Assembly: GCA_029204225.1 (NCBI GenBank)
Contig: CM055107.1
Location: 3,662,706 to 3,726,705, forward strand
Direction: 5' to 3'
From: Diphasiastrum complanatum
Lineage: Eukaryota > Streptophyta > Lycopodiopsida > Lycopodiales > Lycopodiaceae
DNA length: 64,000 nt
In this document: positions 1 to 12,149 of the stretch, one piece after another
Position numbering within the stretch: the first letter of the stretch is position 1
How the letters are laid out: every line of letters starts with the position of its first letter
Made by a program: the position numbers and the translations under genes
Notes under the pieces: model-generated
Database searches by the model: none
Seen by the model: the letters and a program-made list of their open reading frames with translations, nothing else
What the model was told of the DNA's origin: nothing

Positions 1-1805
1 CCTAATTTTGGCATTTTGAATCCATTTCTCAGGTCGACGAAGATTCATAATGAGAGTAAGGTGCTCAGCGAAGGTTTCCAAAGTGATAGGCTTCTGAGCT
101 CTCCCCTGGCTTCAAAATAGGTACTTACTGTGCAAACCAAACTCAATATAGGCGAATCTGAACTGGATGTATGATCTGGCAACTCGACGAAGTTTCATAA
201 GACTGTTTGTTCGAGATCTAACTAAAAAAGTGATTTTTTGAGTCATTTTCCATTAAAATTGGATTCTTGAAAATACTTTTCTTCCTATTTTTCTAATCTA
301 ATAACTTTCTTGACTTTTGCTCATCATTCTTTTTCTTCTCTTTTTCATTTTCAATTTCCTTTTCCAAAAAAGAATCAACAAGTAGTGAAAAACAACAAAA
401 GTAAAAAATGAGTAGATCTTCGATCATGTTGGTAGATCTGGCTGCCAATCAAAGGGATTAACCTTTGGTTTGCGTTTAGCTCTTTTGTGAAAAGATGAGA
501 ACCTCTTGGAATTCTAACTTGAAGAGTCGTCTTTGATTTTCCCTTTACCTTTATCCAATAAAGGCGGTACATCTTTTGGTTCAACTATTGAAACTGCATC
601 TTGTGATGAAGTTTTCCATTTCATAACCATGTTGTAATGTTGCTTAGCTTGCTTTTTCGCCATTGGTCATGTATTCTTTTCTTCCTTCAATATAACTACT
701 TTCGGTTGTTTTATTGTTAGTTCATCAAGAATATCACGAACTCCAAACTTGTAGGATCCATGTGATTTAAAATATGCTCATCAATAAATTCTGCATTTTC
801 ATCATAAGATAAGGCCTGACTGACATGAATGAGTTCATTTTCAATAGGATCTGAAATTGGATTGGTTGATATACATACTACATTCATCATATTTACTGGG
901 AATGTGATTGGTGTATCCAAAATTCAATTAGGCAAAAAAATCTCGCTCAACTCTGCATTGTCATCTCATTGACACATATATCCTGTTGTACAATCCACTA
1001 TTGCAAGAACTTGATTCCAATTAACAGTATCTGTTTGAGAGTCATAGTGCACTCTCAAAATTTTCACTTGTCGATCACAAGTATGATCCATTGTTGAGAA
1101 ATCATCATATCCTTTTTGGACTACTGGTTTGATTGTCCAAGTGATTGGATCAACTTTAATTGCATACTCATGATTCTCGAATGTAATTTTTTCGGTTCTC
1201 CAGTAATGAATCACTTGTGCAACTCGTAACCATGGATGTCCCGATAGAATACGATAAACAGATGGCGCATCTGGTAAGTTTATTACTACAAAAAAGTAAT
1301 GACAAACTGAACTCCGCCTATTTGTACAACCTAACATTTATGACCAAAGTATGACTCTAATCGACAGAATCCTCTTAACAAAAAAGTAAACATTAGCATT
1401 AATATCTATGAAGCGAAGGTTTTTCACAATACCTATCTGACAAAAAGCATTAGCCACATGATTAGTAACACCCTCAACGTATCAGATTTCATATTTCAAT
1501 TCTTACATCAATTCAACACATCTAGCATTTTGACTCTTCAAATCAAGTTGATTACAAAAGTACTTTAGAGGTTGATGACCAATACACACCATAAATATAG
1601 TGTCACCAATTTTGAAGTCCATGAATACCATATTTCTAGCTTCACTAACAACAAGGAGACATCCATCTCCGACTTGTGACTCGCACAATATCCCTTTCTT
1701 TGTAAAAGCACTATAGCTCCAAAGACATCTGGTTCTCACCAACATGGCTTTACATGAAGCGGGGTATGAGAGGCCCATTTGAGTGCTTTTTCTTATTTTC
1801 TGCAC
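1..1805 (-). mobile_element. Ty3/gypsy retrotransposon remnants
   Basis: The minus strand carries broken gypsy-type polyprotein. About 1440-1805 reads like the RNase H end of a gypsy pol (GHQPLKYFCNQLDLKSQ, then VEGVTNHVANAF, where functional copies have the 'VADALSR' region). About 966-1337 resembles the retropepsin C-terminal part (LSGHPWLRVAQVIHYWRTEK, compare 'LLGRPWL...W'), and 717-920 is the hydrophilic spacer that follows it. Internal stops and frameshifts occur throughout. The order RNase H then protease is not that of an intact element, so at least two fragments are joined. Positions 1-700 hold lysine-rich fragments with no recognisable domain. Confidence 0.5.
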
Positions 1806-2172
1806 ACAAATCTACATAGAAAATTAGACCTAGCATTGGGTTTCAACGTCCTTATGATGAAAAGATATATATTAAAAGTGTAATTTCATCATTTGGTCAG
1901 AGTGATTGGGCTAATTGGCCTATAATTTTTGAAAGAGGAAGAGGAAGATGGCAGCTAGACATCAGATTTTTGAGGAAGTTGACTATCTTATATATTAGCC
2001 GCTACTGTGAATATTCATGATGATCAAAACGTTTCAAAGATGATTTGGTCTACATGACAACTATCACTTGATTTGCTATTCAGCTATAGATCCACCTCCC
2101 TGGTTGAAATGATTCTCTAGCGTCAGATGTTTTCGCACATGACTGCAAAATTGCAAACCGGAGAAATTTTTT

Positions 2173-3354
2173 TTAAGCGTGACTAAATGAAGCCAGGAGG
2201 TGGATCGTAAGTAAAAACCAGCAAAGCCAGAGATCGAGAAATCTTCCAAAAACCCCGTTGGCGGTTTGATTAGTGCTTTGGAAGGAGTCAGTACTGCCTT
2301 GGAAGCTTTGGCTAGCACCATAAAGTGATTGAGAACCCTGTATATCGTCATCAACTAGCTGCCGCTTCACTTCTCTTGGACTAAGACTGGGAAACATGAT
2401 TGCATTTTTGGCAGAAGAATGGCCTAGACCAATTAAGTGTCCTATCTCATGCACTGCTACAGACTCCAGATCCATAGCAAAGGGTGATTTTTCTGAAGTC
2501 ATATCAGCTGTCCAGTATTCAGCGTTATCGAGATGGAAACGTCCATCTTCTGGAGAGAATGAATGGGCGAGAATACCCAGCATTCCATCGAAGGGCTGCC
2601 CATCGCTGTGGTCTCCATCCGCGAACTCAATCTTAATGTCTGCGTCGTCGTAGCTGCTGATCTCTTTGAAGGTGAGAGGCACGACGGCGGACCACTGAGC
2701 GAAAGCCTCAGCGAAAGCAGTGGTTCTTGCAGCAGTGGAGACACGAGTGGTCTCGAGCGAGGGTGAGAAGGCGTAGGTGAGGCTACGCTTGCTTGTCCAA
2801 ACTGGGTTGCCAGGGAAGAAGGAGTAATGTTTGATTCCAGTTGTGATCTGTGTCTTCTTTCGGTCGTTGATATCAAAAAAGCTTTCCAGAACATCTGCGC
2901 GGCCACAGCGTGGCTGGATGAGCTGATACAGTGTGGGTAGATCTAATATTCCCGTGATGGGCAATCCAAACCACTGTTGGTAGAGCCTTATTGCTGCCTC
3001 AACGGCATCGTCGAAGTCTGCACTAGCAATCATCCCTTCGGGGAGATCCAGATAGCCAAACTGTGCAAAGTAAAGCTTCAGATGTGCTATGGCGTCGCTT
3101 GAATATCCCTTCGTGGCGTTGATAAGGGACTTGAAGTCGGACCATACTCCTGCTTCTAGATTCAGAAACTGCAAGGGGTCAAGATTAATCGGAAACATGA
3201 ATGATTTTGAAGCAGCTTGATCTGTAGATCCTTCAACACGCATTACTTGAAAGAAAAGAGCCTGAGCCATGAACCAATAAAGGCTCACAAAAACGAAGCC
3301 ACAGCTATAGATATGTTTTACACGACACCCCCGCATGATAAAATGTGACTTCAT
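2173..3354 (-). CDS. Matrixin-type metalloproteinase (plant MMP), intronless
   Basis: A zinc endopeptidase of the MMP (M10A) family, expected at the cell surface or in the extracellular matrix. The 393-residue frame is complete. A hydrophobic N-terminus (about residues 16-40) can act as signal or anchor. A peptidoglycan-binding-like prodomain spans about 65-145. The cysteine switch PRCGRAD lies at 148-154 (Cys150; plant MMPs usually have PRCG followed by V/N). The catalytic domain contains the zinc site HEIGHLIGLGHS (302-313), all three His and the Glu present, followed by the Met-turn IMFPS (Met320). A Ser/Thr/Gln-rich linker leads to a hydrophobic C-terminus (about 368-390) suitable for a GPI anchor. 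Lack of introns and of a hemopexin domain is usual for plant MMPs. The first ATG is used; Met7 or Met29 are alternatives. No break is visible, so it is probably functional. Confidence 0.93.
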   Translation of the reverse strand: MKSHFIMRGCRVKHIYSCGFVFVSLYWFMAQALFFQVMRVEGSTDQAASKSFMFPINLDPLQFLNLEAGVWSDFKSLINATKGYSSDAIAHLKLYFAQFGYLDLPEGMIASADFDDAVEAAIRLYQQWFGLPITGILDLPTLYQLIQPRCGRADVLESFFDINDRKKTQITTGIKHYSFFPGNPVWTSKRSLTYAFSPSLETTRVSTAARTTAFAEAFAQWSAVVPLTFKEISSYDDADIKIEFADGDHSDGQPFDGMLGILAHSFSPEDGRFHLDNAEYWTADMTSEKSPFAMDLESVAVHEIGHLIGLGHSSAKNAIMFPSLSPREVKRQLVDDDIQGSQSLYGASQSFQGSTDSFQSTNQTANGVFGRFLDLWLCWFLLTIHLLASFSHA

Positions 3355-5211
3355 TACAAGCTATCATGAAAATTTTGTTAAGCAAGCAATGCAAATTGTG
3401 AACGTGTAAATCAGAATTTTTTGTACAATCGGATGAAAAGACACACGATCTTTTGTATCATCCAACAGTCAGCTCGTGGATAGCTGAGGTGCTGCGTGAG
3501 AAGATACAGACGTGAGTGAAACGCGTTGTGACTAGCTCCAAAGTAGGCTCAGTTTATTATACTATGGGCTTCTGAAAGCTCGCACAAAACAATCAAGCAA
3601 TAGGAGTTAGCTTTACCTACGGCAATGACAAAGCTAAAACGAGTAACTAGACTAGGTTATATAGTGAATATGGATATATGATGTACTATATACATAAAGT
3701 ACAAAGGAAGCGGGTTACTTGTTTGTGTGTGTGTGTGTGTGTGTGTTTGTTGTGTTGTGCTGTGGGAAGAGGTAACTTATCTGCTTAACAACCTAAGAAG
3801 AAACTGCACGTGATGGAGGTAAAAAAACTCTAGTGTTCTTGTGCTTGACTACAATTTGAGCTAGAAGCTTTGTAAGATTATTCCCTTAGATAAAGATAAG
3901 CTTAACTACTAGATTTATCAATAAGTATGCCTTATTCAATGCACCCAAATGTCATTTTCGAGTCATATTTACATTTTTGTTTTAGTCTACCTAGTTTTCA
4001 TATATATATCTCTCTCTCTCTCCCCCCCCCCCCCCCCCCCCCCCACCCCCCCCACTGAATAATTGACCACAACGACATTGCTTCCACCTATACATTCAAG
4101 ATTCTTTGCTAGCCATATTTACCTTCCTGCAGGATGATTTGGTTGGATTTGCAGTATGCCCAATACAAAGAAGGTGTTATGTTGTTCGATGATGTGACAT
4201 CAAATAATCACAACCTTTTTGTCATCAACATGTAATCATTTGAAAGATAAGGCTTGGAAGCAATTTACATTCTTAAAATTTAGAAAAATGCTTAGTTGAT
4301 TGAACCTCTAGTTCATCTATTTTCATCGAATTAATTGCTAATAGATTACCTAAGAGCAAATCATGACATAATTTTGAATATGGCCATTGATATATGCATT
4401 AAAACATGTATACAATAAACCATAAGAGGCATGATTAAGTAGAGTTCAATGTCCACATTCTTTGTGTGCAATGCAATATCTTGATATTCATATACAAGTC
4501 ATTCATGTAGGAGATGTGGAACCTATAAACTATCCTAGAATATCTTAAGGAAACTAATATCTTAAGGTTTGAATACAAATGGTGAAAATACAAGCACCTT
4601 TTCTAAGATCTTTCAAGAAGCAACAATGGAATGTCAACATAATATAACATAAATAACGTGTGCTAACAGTGGTCAATCCATAAGATCTCAAAGAGCTCAA
4701 GTGAATTGAACCAATTCTTCTGACAAGAATGTTGATAGGTGCAAAGGGTAGGAAGAGAAATTTGGATTGATCCCATATAAACTTCATGTGTTGAAAATCT
4801 CCCTTCAAATATTGGCCTAAATCTTGATAGTACCTAATTGTAACTATTTTCATGGCCTTATTGAAACCTGACTCTCTTTTTTGTTCTATTCTCTAAGTAG
4901 CACTAAGATTTGTGGTACTGATTAGTTTATCATAGCATCTACATGTTAAAACCTGTTGTAAGAAGCTAACTCTGGTAGTATATAGGAGAATTAGTCCCAG
5001 GAAATTATCAAATAGATGTTGATTTTTCAAGTAGAAACTTTGACACCAAGGTTCCATTGTGTTAATAGTTTCACTCGACTCTTTAGTTCCTGGTTTAAGT
5101 TTTGAGGCGATAAGGCTCATTATCTGTTTATAGACGCATAAGTAATAAAAAGGGTAATTTGGAAAACCACACTATAATACACGTGTTTGTTATTTGGAAT
5201 ATTGAATACTT

Positions 5212-5214
<3 letters not shown>
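3355..5214. other. Non-coding stretch upstream of the matrixin
   Basis: I see no supported gene. The first few hundred bases are the likely promoter side of the matrixin. Simple repeats include (TG)n at 3723-3747 and a CT tract running into a poly-C run at about 4008-4054. A minus-strand open frame at 4554-4853 has no recognisable domain and is not called. Confidence 0.6.

Positions 5215-5258
<44 letters not shown>
5215..5258. repeat. (GT)n microsatellite
   Basis: An uninterrupted 44-base GT repeat. The His/Thr-rich open frame read across it on the other strand is an artefact of the repeat. Confidence 0.95.
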
Positions 5259-5262
<4 letters not shown>

Positions 5263-5384
5263 ACTAATACGAAACAGTTCCGTTTTGTGGCAGGTTCCAT
5301 GGAGGTTTTGTGAAATTTTTTCACGGAACTGTACGGAACGGATATATTTTTAAAAAAAAAACAAAATGTTCTCCTTTCAAAGTT

Positions 5385-5561
5385 GATACCTCCTGTATAG
5401 CTCAAAACTGCAAAAAAAACTTGTCTAGGGCCCCAAAACTCAAGCCCTAATCTCAAAAAAAGGAATAAAAGTTCGTTTTACTCTCTTTTTTTGAGATTAG
5501 GGCTTGATTTTTGGGGCCCTAGACTACTTTTTTTGCAATTTTGAGCTATACAAGAGGTATC
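5385..5561. repeat. Foldback inverted repeat (about 75-bp arms)
   Basis: The left arm (5385-5462) and right arm (about 5484-5561) are near-perfect reverse complements, sharing for example GGGGCCCTAGA and GAGATTAGGGCTTGA. They flank a loop of about 20 bases. A small-hairpin or MITE-like remnant is the simplest reading. Positions 5273-5332 also hold a short inverted pair (ACAGTTCCGT and ACGGAACTGT). Confidence 0.85.
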
Positions 5562-6847
<1,286 letters not shown>

Positions 6848-7158
6848 GTTGTCTCCAAAAAATTATTATAGAAACATGTCAAAAAATTAAAATATTAAAA
6901 ATTTAATCTAATCAAATCAAATAATATTTAGCATTTTTTTAATAATATGAATTTAACAATTTCATATATTCTAATAAATAAAAATCTCTATTCTATTTTA
7001 ACATTAATAACCATGATCAAAACTAAAATTGCAACAAACTATTAGGATTTCTTTATTACAAACAAATTGAAAAAAATTAAATCAATCAAAAACATCTCAA
7101 AACACAAAGTTTCAAAAAATATAAACACAACTTCTTTTTTAACATAAAAGAGAGTTCA

Positions 7159-7685
7159 TTACATCAAAAAATCATCAATGTCATTTACATCTTTCTCTTT
7201 CTCTAGAGGAGCCACTGTAGAGACAAGTGACACCTCTTCCAATACTTCATCGACAATTATTACATTGTAGTCTTGAACTAGAACATTAGCAAACTCTCCT
7301 ATATCATCCACCTTCCCGCTGGCAGGAGCTTGTGGTTCCTTGGACAAGAGAATTACTGAGTCCTCATTATCTAAACCCTTATCTACCTCAGCCAACTCAT
7401 CTGGTAAAATTGAAAGAGATTTCATTCTCATTTGACAAATTCAACTAAATTAGAATCTAAATCTACTGCAGCAACATGTATGTCTTTCTGAACAACACAT
7501 GCGCTGGTAGTGCCACTACCACTAAATAAATCCAAAACCCAAAGAGCTGGGTGAGAAAAACTATCAATTAGATGATTAATTGATTGTTGTGGCTTTTGGT
7601 AGGGAAAAGCCATGGAACCCGTCATAGGATTTTTGAGTTTCTCTATGACAATTGGATATTGGAACAAGTTTCCAAAACTTGTCAA
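7159..7685 (-). pseudogene. DNA N4/N6-methyltransferase-like C-terminal fragment
   Basis: The first frame (7428-7685) ends with the pattern of the N-4/N-6 DNA methylase family (PF01555-like): a KPQQSINHLI helix, the SAM-binding motif I in LDLFSGSGTTS, then VAAVDLDSNLVEFVK. A second frame (7159-7431) overlaps it by four bases in another register and continues as MRMKSLS plus an acidic tail ending at a stop. One lost base in GTCAAATGAGAATG would explain the shift, because family members normally continue with a basic helix here. A splice acceptor (CACCACTAG) precedes 7686, so this is probably a last exon. The catalytic [DNS]PPY motif should lie upstream but is not found; copia sequence lies there instead. 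Site-specific DNA methylases of this type are unusual for a plant nuclear gene, so a mobile-element, viral or bacterial source is plausible. Confidence 0.65.
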
Positions 7686-7880
7686 CCTAGTGGTGTTATA
7701 ATGGTTTTCATAATTCGATAATCATTTTAATTAATATTAAAATAAACTGAATTTTAGTCCAACGTAACAATTTATGAAGAGCATGACATAAATGATGACC
7801 AAAGTATTTCATGACAAGCATAGTAGGAAAATTATCTGCCCACTACGAAAAGTAGGCTGAAAAAAAATTGTCGTATTTGG

Positions 7881-8150
7881 TTAGGCTCTGCATTCCATAT
7901 AAATTTCTTCTTCTAGATATCCGTTTAAAAATGCATTTGAGACATCTAGTTGAAAAACTTGCCATTTGAAAAAAGAAGCAATAGAAATGATGATTCTAAT
8001 TGATACCATCTTTGTAATTGGAGCAAAAGTCTCCTCATAATCAAGTCCATAAACTTGAGCAAAACCCTTTGCACAAAGTCTTGCCTTGTACTTGTTGATT
8101 GTGCCATCTTGATTATATTTAACTCGAAAAATCCATTTGCAACCAATAGT
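7881..8150 (-). mobile_element. Copia reverse transcriptase fragment
   Basis: Typical N-terminal part of the Ty1/copia RT domain: IGCKWIFRVKYNQDG, KARLCAKGFAQ, DYEETFAPI and WQVFQLDVSNAFLNGYLEEE. Open but truncated at both ends, with no catalytic YVDD box. It is fused directly to a different retroelement sequence at about 8150. Confidence 0.85.
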
Positions 8151-8640
8151 GTGCAATCTTTTTGCAATAGTGGCACTTACCCTTCTTCTTGGAGCCTTGA
8201 TCTTGAGCTTCCTTAGATTTTTGACAAGGACGGAAAAAACGAGTAGAGAAAGAAGTCTCGGGATACTTATGTTGTCATGTAGTAGCAAGTGATATAGCAT
8301 CAGAAAGTGCAAGAGGTCGAAAAGATGCAACATCATAGCATAGTGGACCCCGAAGTCCAGCGATATAGCGGAAAATAAGCCCAGTAGGCTGTAAATCCAT
8401 AAAGAGATAAGATAACTCCGTAAACTAATCTATGTAGAGAGCTAAATCACTAGTCTGAGTAAGGCTACCAAAAATATCGTGTTGACGACCCAACTACTGA
8501 GAATCAATCATAGCATAACAGAGGTCACGGCAAAAAGCAGTCCACACATGCATACCCTCTCACGAAAGACACGTCACTAAGTAGCAGCTCATGTAGGGCA
8601 GCTAACTGGATCTTCTGGACATCGATCTTTGGATACATTA
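8151..8640 (-). mobile_element. Gypsy-type gag remnant
   Basis: With stops ignored, the minus strand reads as the retrotransposon gag region of gypsy elements (ALYIDxFTELSYLF, RYIAGLRGPLCYDV, LALSDAISLA), then the start of a zinc knuckle (CHYCKK). The frame runs straight into copia RT sequence at about 8150. Four or more in-frame stops mean it is dead. Confidence 0.5.
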
Positions 8641-8659
8641 GAAAGTATCTTAACAAGTA

Positions 8660-9358
8660 TCTATGAGACTTTAAATGTGTCAACTTGTCTCTTCCTGAGA
8701 AAGAAAGTTCTTACACTCAAAATGAGCAAGGCACCTCAGTCAGTGACCATTTGAACAAGTTCAAGCAGTTGCTGAATCAACTTGATGCAATAGGTTCCCC
8801 TATTTCTGAAGAAGACTCAGCAATTTCTCTTATCGCCAATCTTCCATCCTCCTACGACAACCTAGTATTGCTCTTGAGCAATACTTCTGCTCTATCACTC
8901 CAAAAGCTGACAGCAAGCCTATTGCAAAAAAAGAAGTCAGGAGAAAAAGCTTATCCACAACGAGTACCAAGTCAGTGGCACTATACTCTAATAAGCAACA
9001 GTCCAATAAGAAGAATTTCAAGGACAAGAAAATGAAGGCAGCGGAGCAGCCAGATTCAACGCCACAACAACAACAACAGCATAGACAACAACAAACTCTT
9101 ATGTAGATTCTGCAAAAGATCTACTCACGACATCGAGGATTGTCGCATTCGCAAGCACAACGCAACGAGGAAAAGATGCAGTAGCACCAAGAAGGAGGTT
9201 CTGACTCTGTCAGAAATTTCCAAGAAGATGAGAAGGCACTGATGGTACAAGACCAACCAAGCAAAGATACCTGTGAATGGTCTCTCGATTCAGGTGCTTC
9301 ATAGCACATGATACCATGTAAGAACCTATTTTCTACTCTTACAGCAACGGAATCAAAG
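8660..9358 (+). mobile_element. Copia gag-protease, 5' part of the host of the transposon
   Basis: Frame 8685-9035 is the C-terminal half of a copia gag (SVSDHLNKFKQLLNQL, ISLIANLPSSYDNLVLLLS). A degenerate zinc-knuckle region follows, then the protease active-site region SLDSGAS, broken by a stop, and CKNLFSTLTATESK ending exactly at 9358. The reading frame resumes at 18651 on the far side of the inserted DNA transposon. Confidence 0.88.
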
Positions 9359-9393
9359 CATTAGAGGAGTTCTCAATATCAAAAAGACCCTTT
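9359..9393 (+). repeat. Left terminal inverted repeat (35 bp)
   Basis: Identical over 35 bases to the reverse complement of 18616-18650; the two sides diverge immediately inward (GTAAAG versus AAGGAA). Confidence 0.97.
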
Positions 9394-9794
9394 GTAAAGA
9401 TACTTTTATATTTTTTCTTTAGTTTCGACCGTCACCAGGCCCAATCAAAATGCACAGATTTGAAATATACGTAACGTAGTTCAAATTAACTAAAAAATAA
9501 AAATGCACTATAGAAAACTTTGAAATTTGTGTCCGGGCAGCATGGACGTATCCCATTGGTTTCTTCTTCCTGTCCGACACGTGCTAATCTGTCCGACGTC
9601 AATACCTCAAGTTAAATTTACTTTACTATGCTGGTTAGAATAATGAAATTTTCTAACTATACTAGTTATAGTTATAGAAACATAGTATATACAATTACAT
9701 AAAATATGGTATACGTAGTGACTGTGACTATGTTAAATTAAAATTAAAAAAACATATCAGAGAGATTTTTGGCGCCCAAGCTTTGAAAATAGCA

Positions 9795-11132
9795 ATGGCA
9801 AGGAGACCCAGATCGACAATCGATTCTGTGATTCTTTACAATGAGAAAGATGAAGCTGATAACTGGAAGCCAACAAAATATACGAAAAACTCATGGGTAT
9901 TGCTGCATCCATCATCAAAGGGCAATTTTCGACAAAAGAACAGAACAAAAATGACTTACAAATCTTATTAGAAAGCAAAAAATTTGGAGTTTAAGACTAC
10001 CCCGGGAAGTCAATCGATATCAGAAGTCTTAGTGCAACATGTATATATACATTCAAAAATCAAAGTACATGATATCAATCCTCATGATCATCAAAAATGT
10101 AATTGTCAGTATATCAAAACATATGCACTCTACAACAATTGTAGGTGATTTCCTTTATTGATGCTCTTCAGATTATGATTTAAATGCTTCAACATTGTTT
10201 TTTTCTTTCAGATTTATATCCATCATGCATAAGTGAATGGGAGCCCGGACAATCACTTGTAGGAATATTAGACGTGATTCACTCTGATGTTGGAAAGCTG
10301 CAATACACTTGCAGATTGTGGTATCTATTTTTATGAATCTTTATATGCGCCACAAACAGATGGAGGTTTTGGCAAGCTCGAAGCAATTCCATTGCCTAGT
10401 TTTCAAAGTGATGAGTGGCCTGCTCCTGACAACATTGTTTATGAATCCTTGAGATGCAAGCTACTCATTGATATTAAAAATGCTATGAAGATAAGCACAG
10501 GCTCGAAAATTGTTCACCTAAGTTGGTTTATCTCATTGCATACATTTGTTGATTTTTTCTCGAGTGCTAGTGTTCGTAGGACACCAACTTTATTTGTTTG
10601 CAAGGATTTGTCAGATCTCATGGATCAAGGCTGGGATAGTAAAACAAATAATGACATAGAATGCACGATTAAAAAGACCTCAATGATCTTTCGTTATCAT
10701 ATCGAAAAGCAAATGCTCAGTCTCACATTTAGCTACAAGAGATACAAGAAAAATGAAGGTACATGGCTACCACTGGATCAAGACTTTGAACTAAATGGTC
10801 ACACAAACCGAATGGAGATAAGCATTATCTACAATGAGGAATATTTGATTATGGTTGAGGTGGAAGAGCACTGGAAGCTTGATTTTATCAGAACAGAGCT
10901 CATGTTATTACAAACCAATCTACCAACATATTTCAGATTTATCATCAACGGAAGACTCGTAAGTACTTTATGTTTATTGCCATTTCAAAATAGAACAAAA
11001 TAATAGAAAATGTCATCATTTACAATTGCACATTCACTGATATTTGCCATGTCACAGATGCGAAAAAGACAGGAGCTGATAACGTGCTGCAAAGATCTAC
11101 CTACAACAATCACCATTGTGGGAGAACAATAG
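9795..11132 (+). pseudogene. Transposon gene A: unknown protein, frameshifted
   Basis: I do not recognise this family. The main exon runs from an acceptor at 10210 (TTTCTTTCAG) to a donor after 10958 (CTC/GTAAGT). A second exon, 11058-11132, follows an acceptor CACAG and ends ITIVGEQ-stop; its register fits the first exon. The 10211-10300 part reads in one frame (SLVGILDVIHSDVGKLQY) and the rest in another (LADCGIYFYESLYAP onward). Comparison with the relative at 58359-58612, which has both parts in one frame, points to a small out-of-frame deletion near 10305. The last about 75 residues alternate strand-like and helical segments (MEISIIYNEEYLIMVEV, FRFIINGRLMRKRQEL), suggesting a ubiquitin-like or PB1-like beta-grasp; this is inference. 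A possible first exon begins at ATG 9795 (MARRPRSTIDSVILYNEKD) but its splice phase does not fit well. Confidence 0.7.
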
Positions 11133-12149
11133 TTTCAAATAAACTTTAGTAAAAATCTGTGTATACACTCTTTCATTCAGTAAATGAAAGCCCAAGTTGG
11201 ACATCTATACATGTATTTTGTGCTCCCAACTTCATAAACTGGAGCAGCATTTGATATATCAATGTATATTTTTCTATGAAGTCTATACATGTATTTTTGT
11301 TCTATGCTATCTATATTTTTTCTGATCTTAATTTAGTACAACAACATCATCCTTTGCACCATCATCAATAACAGGAGGCTGAAGCCTTGCCCTAACCAGT
11401 ATACTCAAGATAATTTCTTGTCTAAATCTTTACACCTGGCTTGATGTGTACTCAGGAAGTGTAAACTGCAAAATAGAACATTCATGCATTAGTAATGGCC
11501 AATAACAACACCAGAATAGAAAACTAATCATGATTCCAAAATAAGAATAAGAAAGATGAACCACTCAAAAAAACAACTTGGCATTGTACAATGTGTACCA
11601 CCCACAGCTGAATGAATCATTTTGCTGGGGTGACTGCAAAATAATTCAGCACACAAGAAATCAATTATGAAACAGAATGAATTAGATTGAAAATATTTCA
11701 TTAGAATACTTATTTCAAAATGCTATTAAGAAAGACAGAGTTTACTTCCAAGCTGACGATCTGCCAGTCCACGGAATGGGGAACGTCTGTAGGAATATAT
11801 TTACTTAGATATGGAATGTATATATCTACATCCTTATGCGTATTTCTCGCCGAATTCATCTTGATACAAAAACATTTAATAATATTGTTTACAGATCTCT
11901 TAATAGAGATCAGGTTTAAACTCCAGTGGTCACTGCAAAATAAGATTGAAATTTCTTTAGTTGCAATTCTGAGAACTATTTTCATTGACAATGCCAATGT
12001 TAAAGCATAAAACAGCAAGAAGCATTTGATATAACTTAATTCGTATGATAAGGTATGAGCAGATACTTTGTTGCTGGTGTGAATCCACTTGTCAGACACT
12101 GTGACAATGTGTCATTGTTCTCCTTGAAGGCCTGAACCAGGAAGTTACT
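11133..12149. other. Spacer between convergent genes A and B
   Basis: About 1 kb inside the transposon where the 3' ends of A and B face each other. No supported gene; the short frames at 11710-12099 show no domain. Confidence 0.5.

Noticed and set aside
4554-5120. Minus-strand frames as a gene upstream of the matrixin
   Set aside because: No domain, no coherent splicing and ordinary length for chance frames in this composition.
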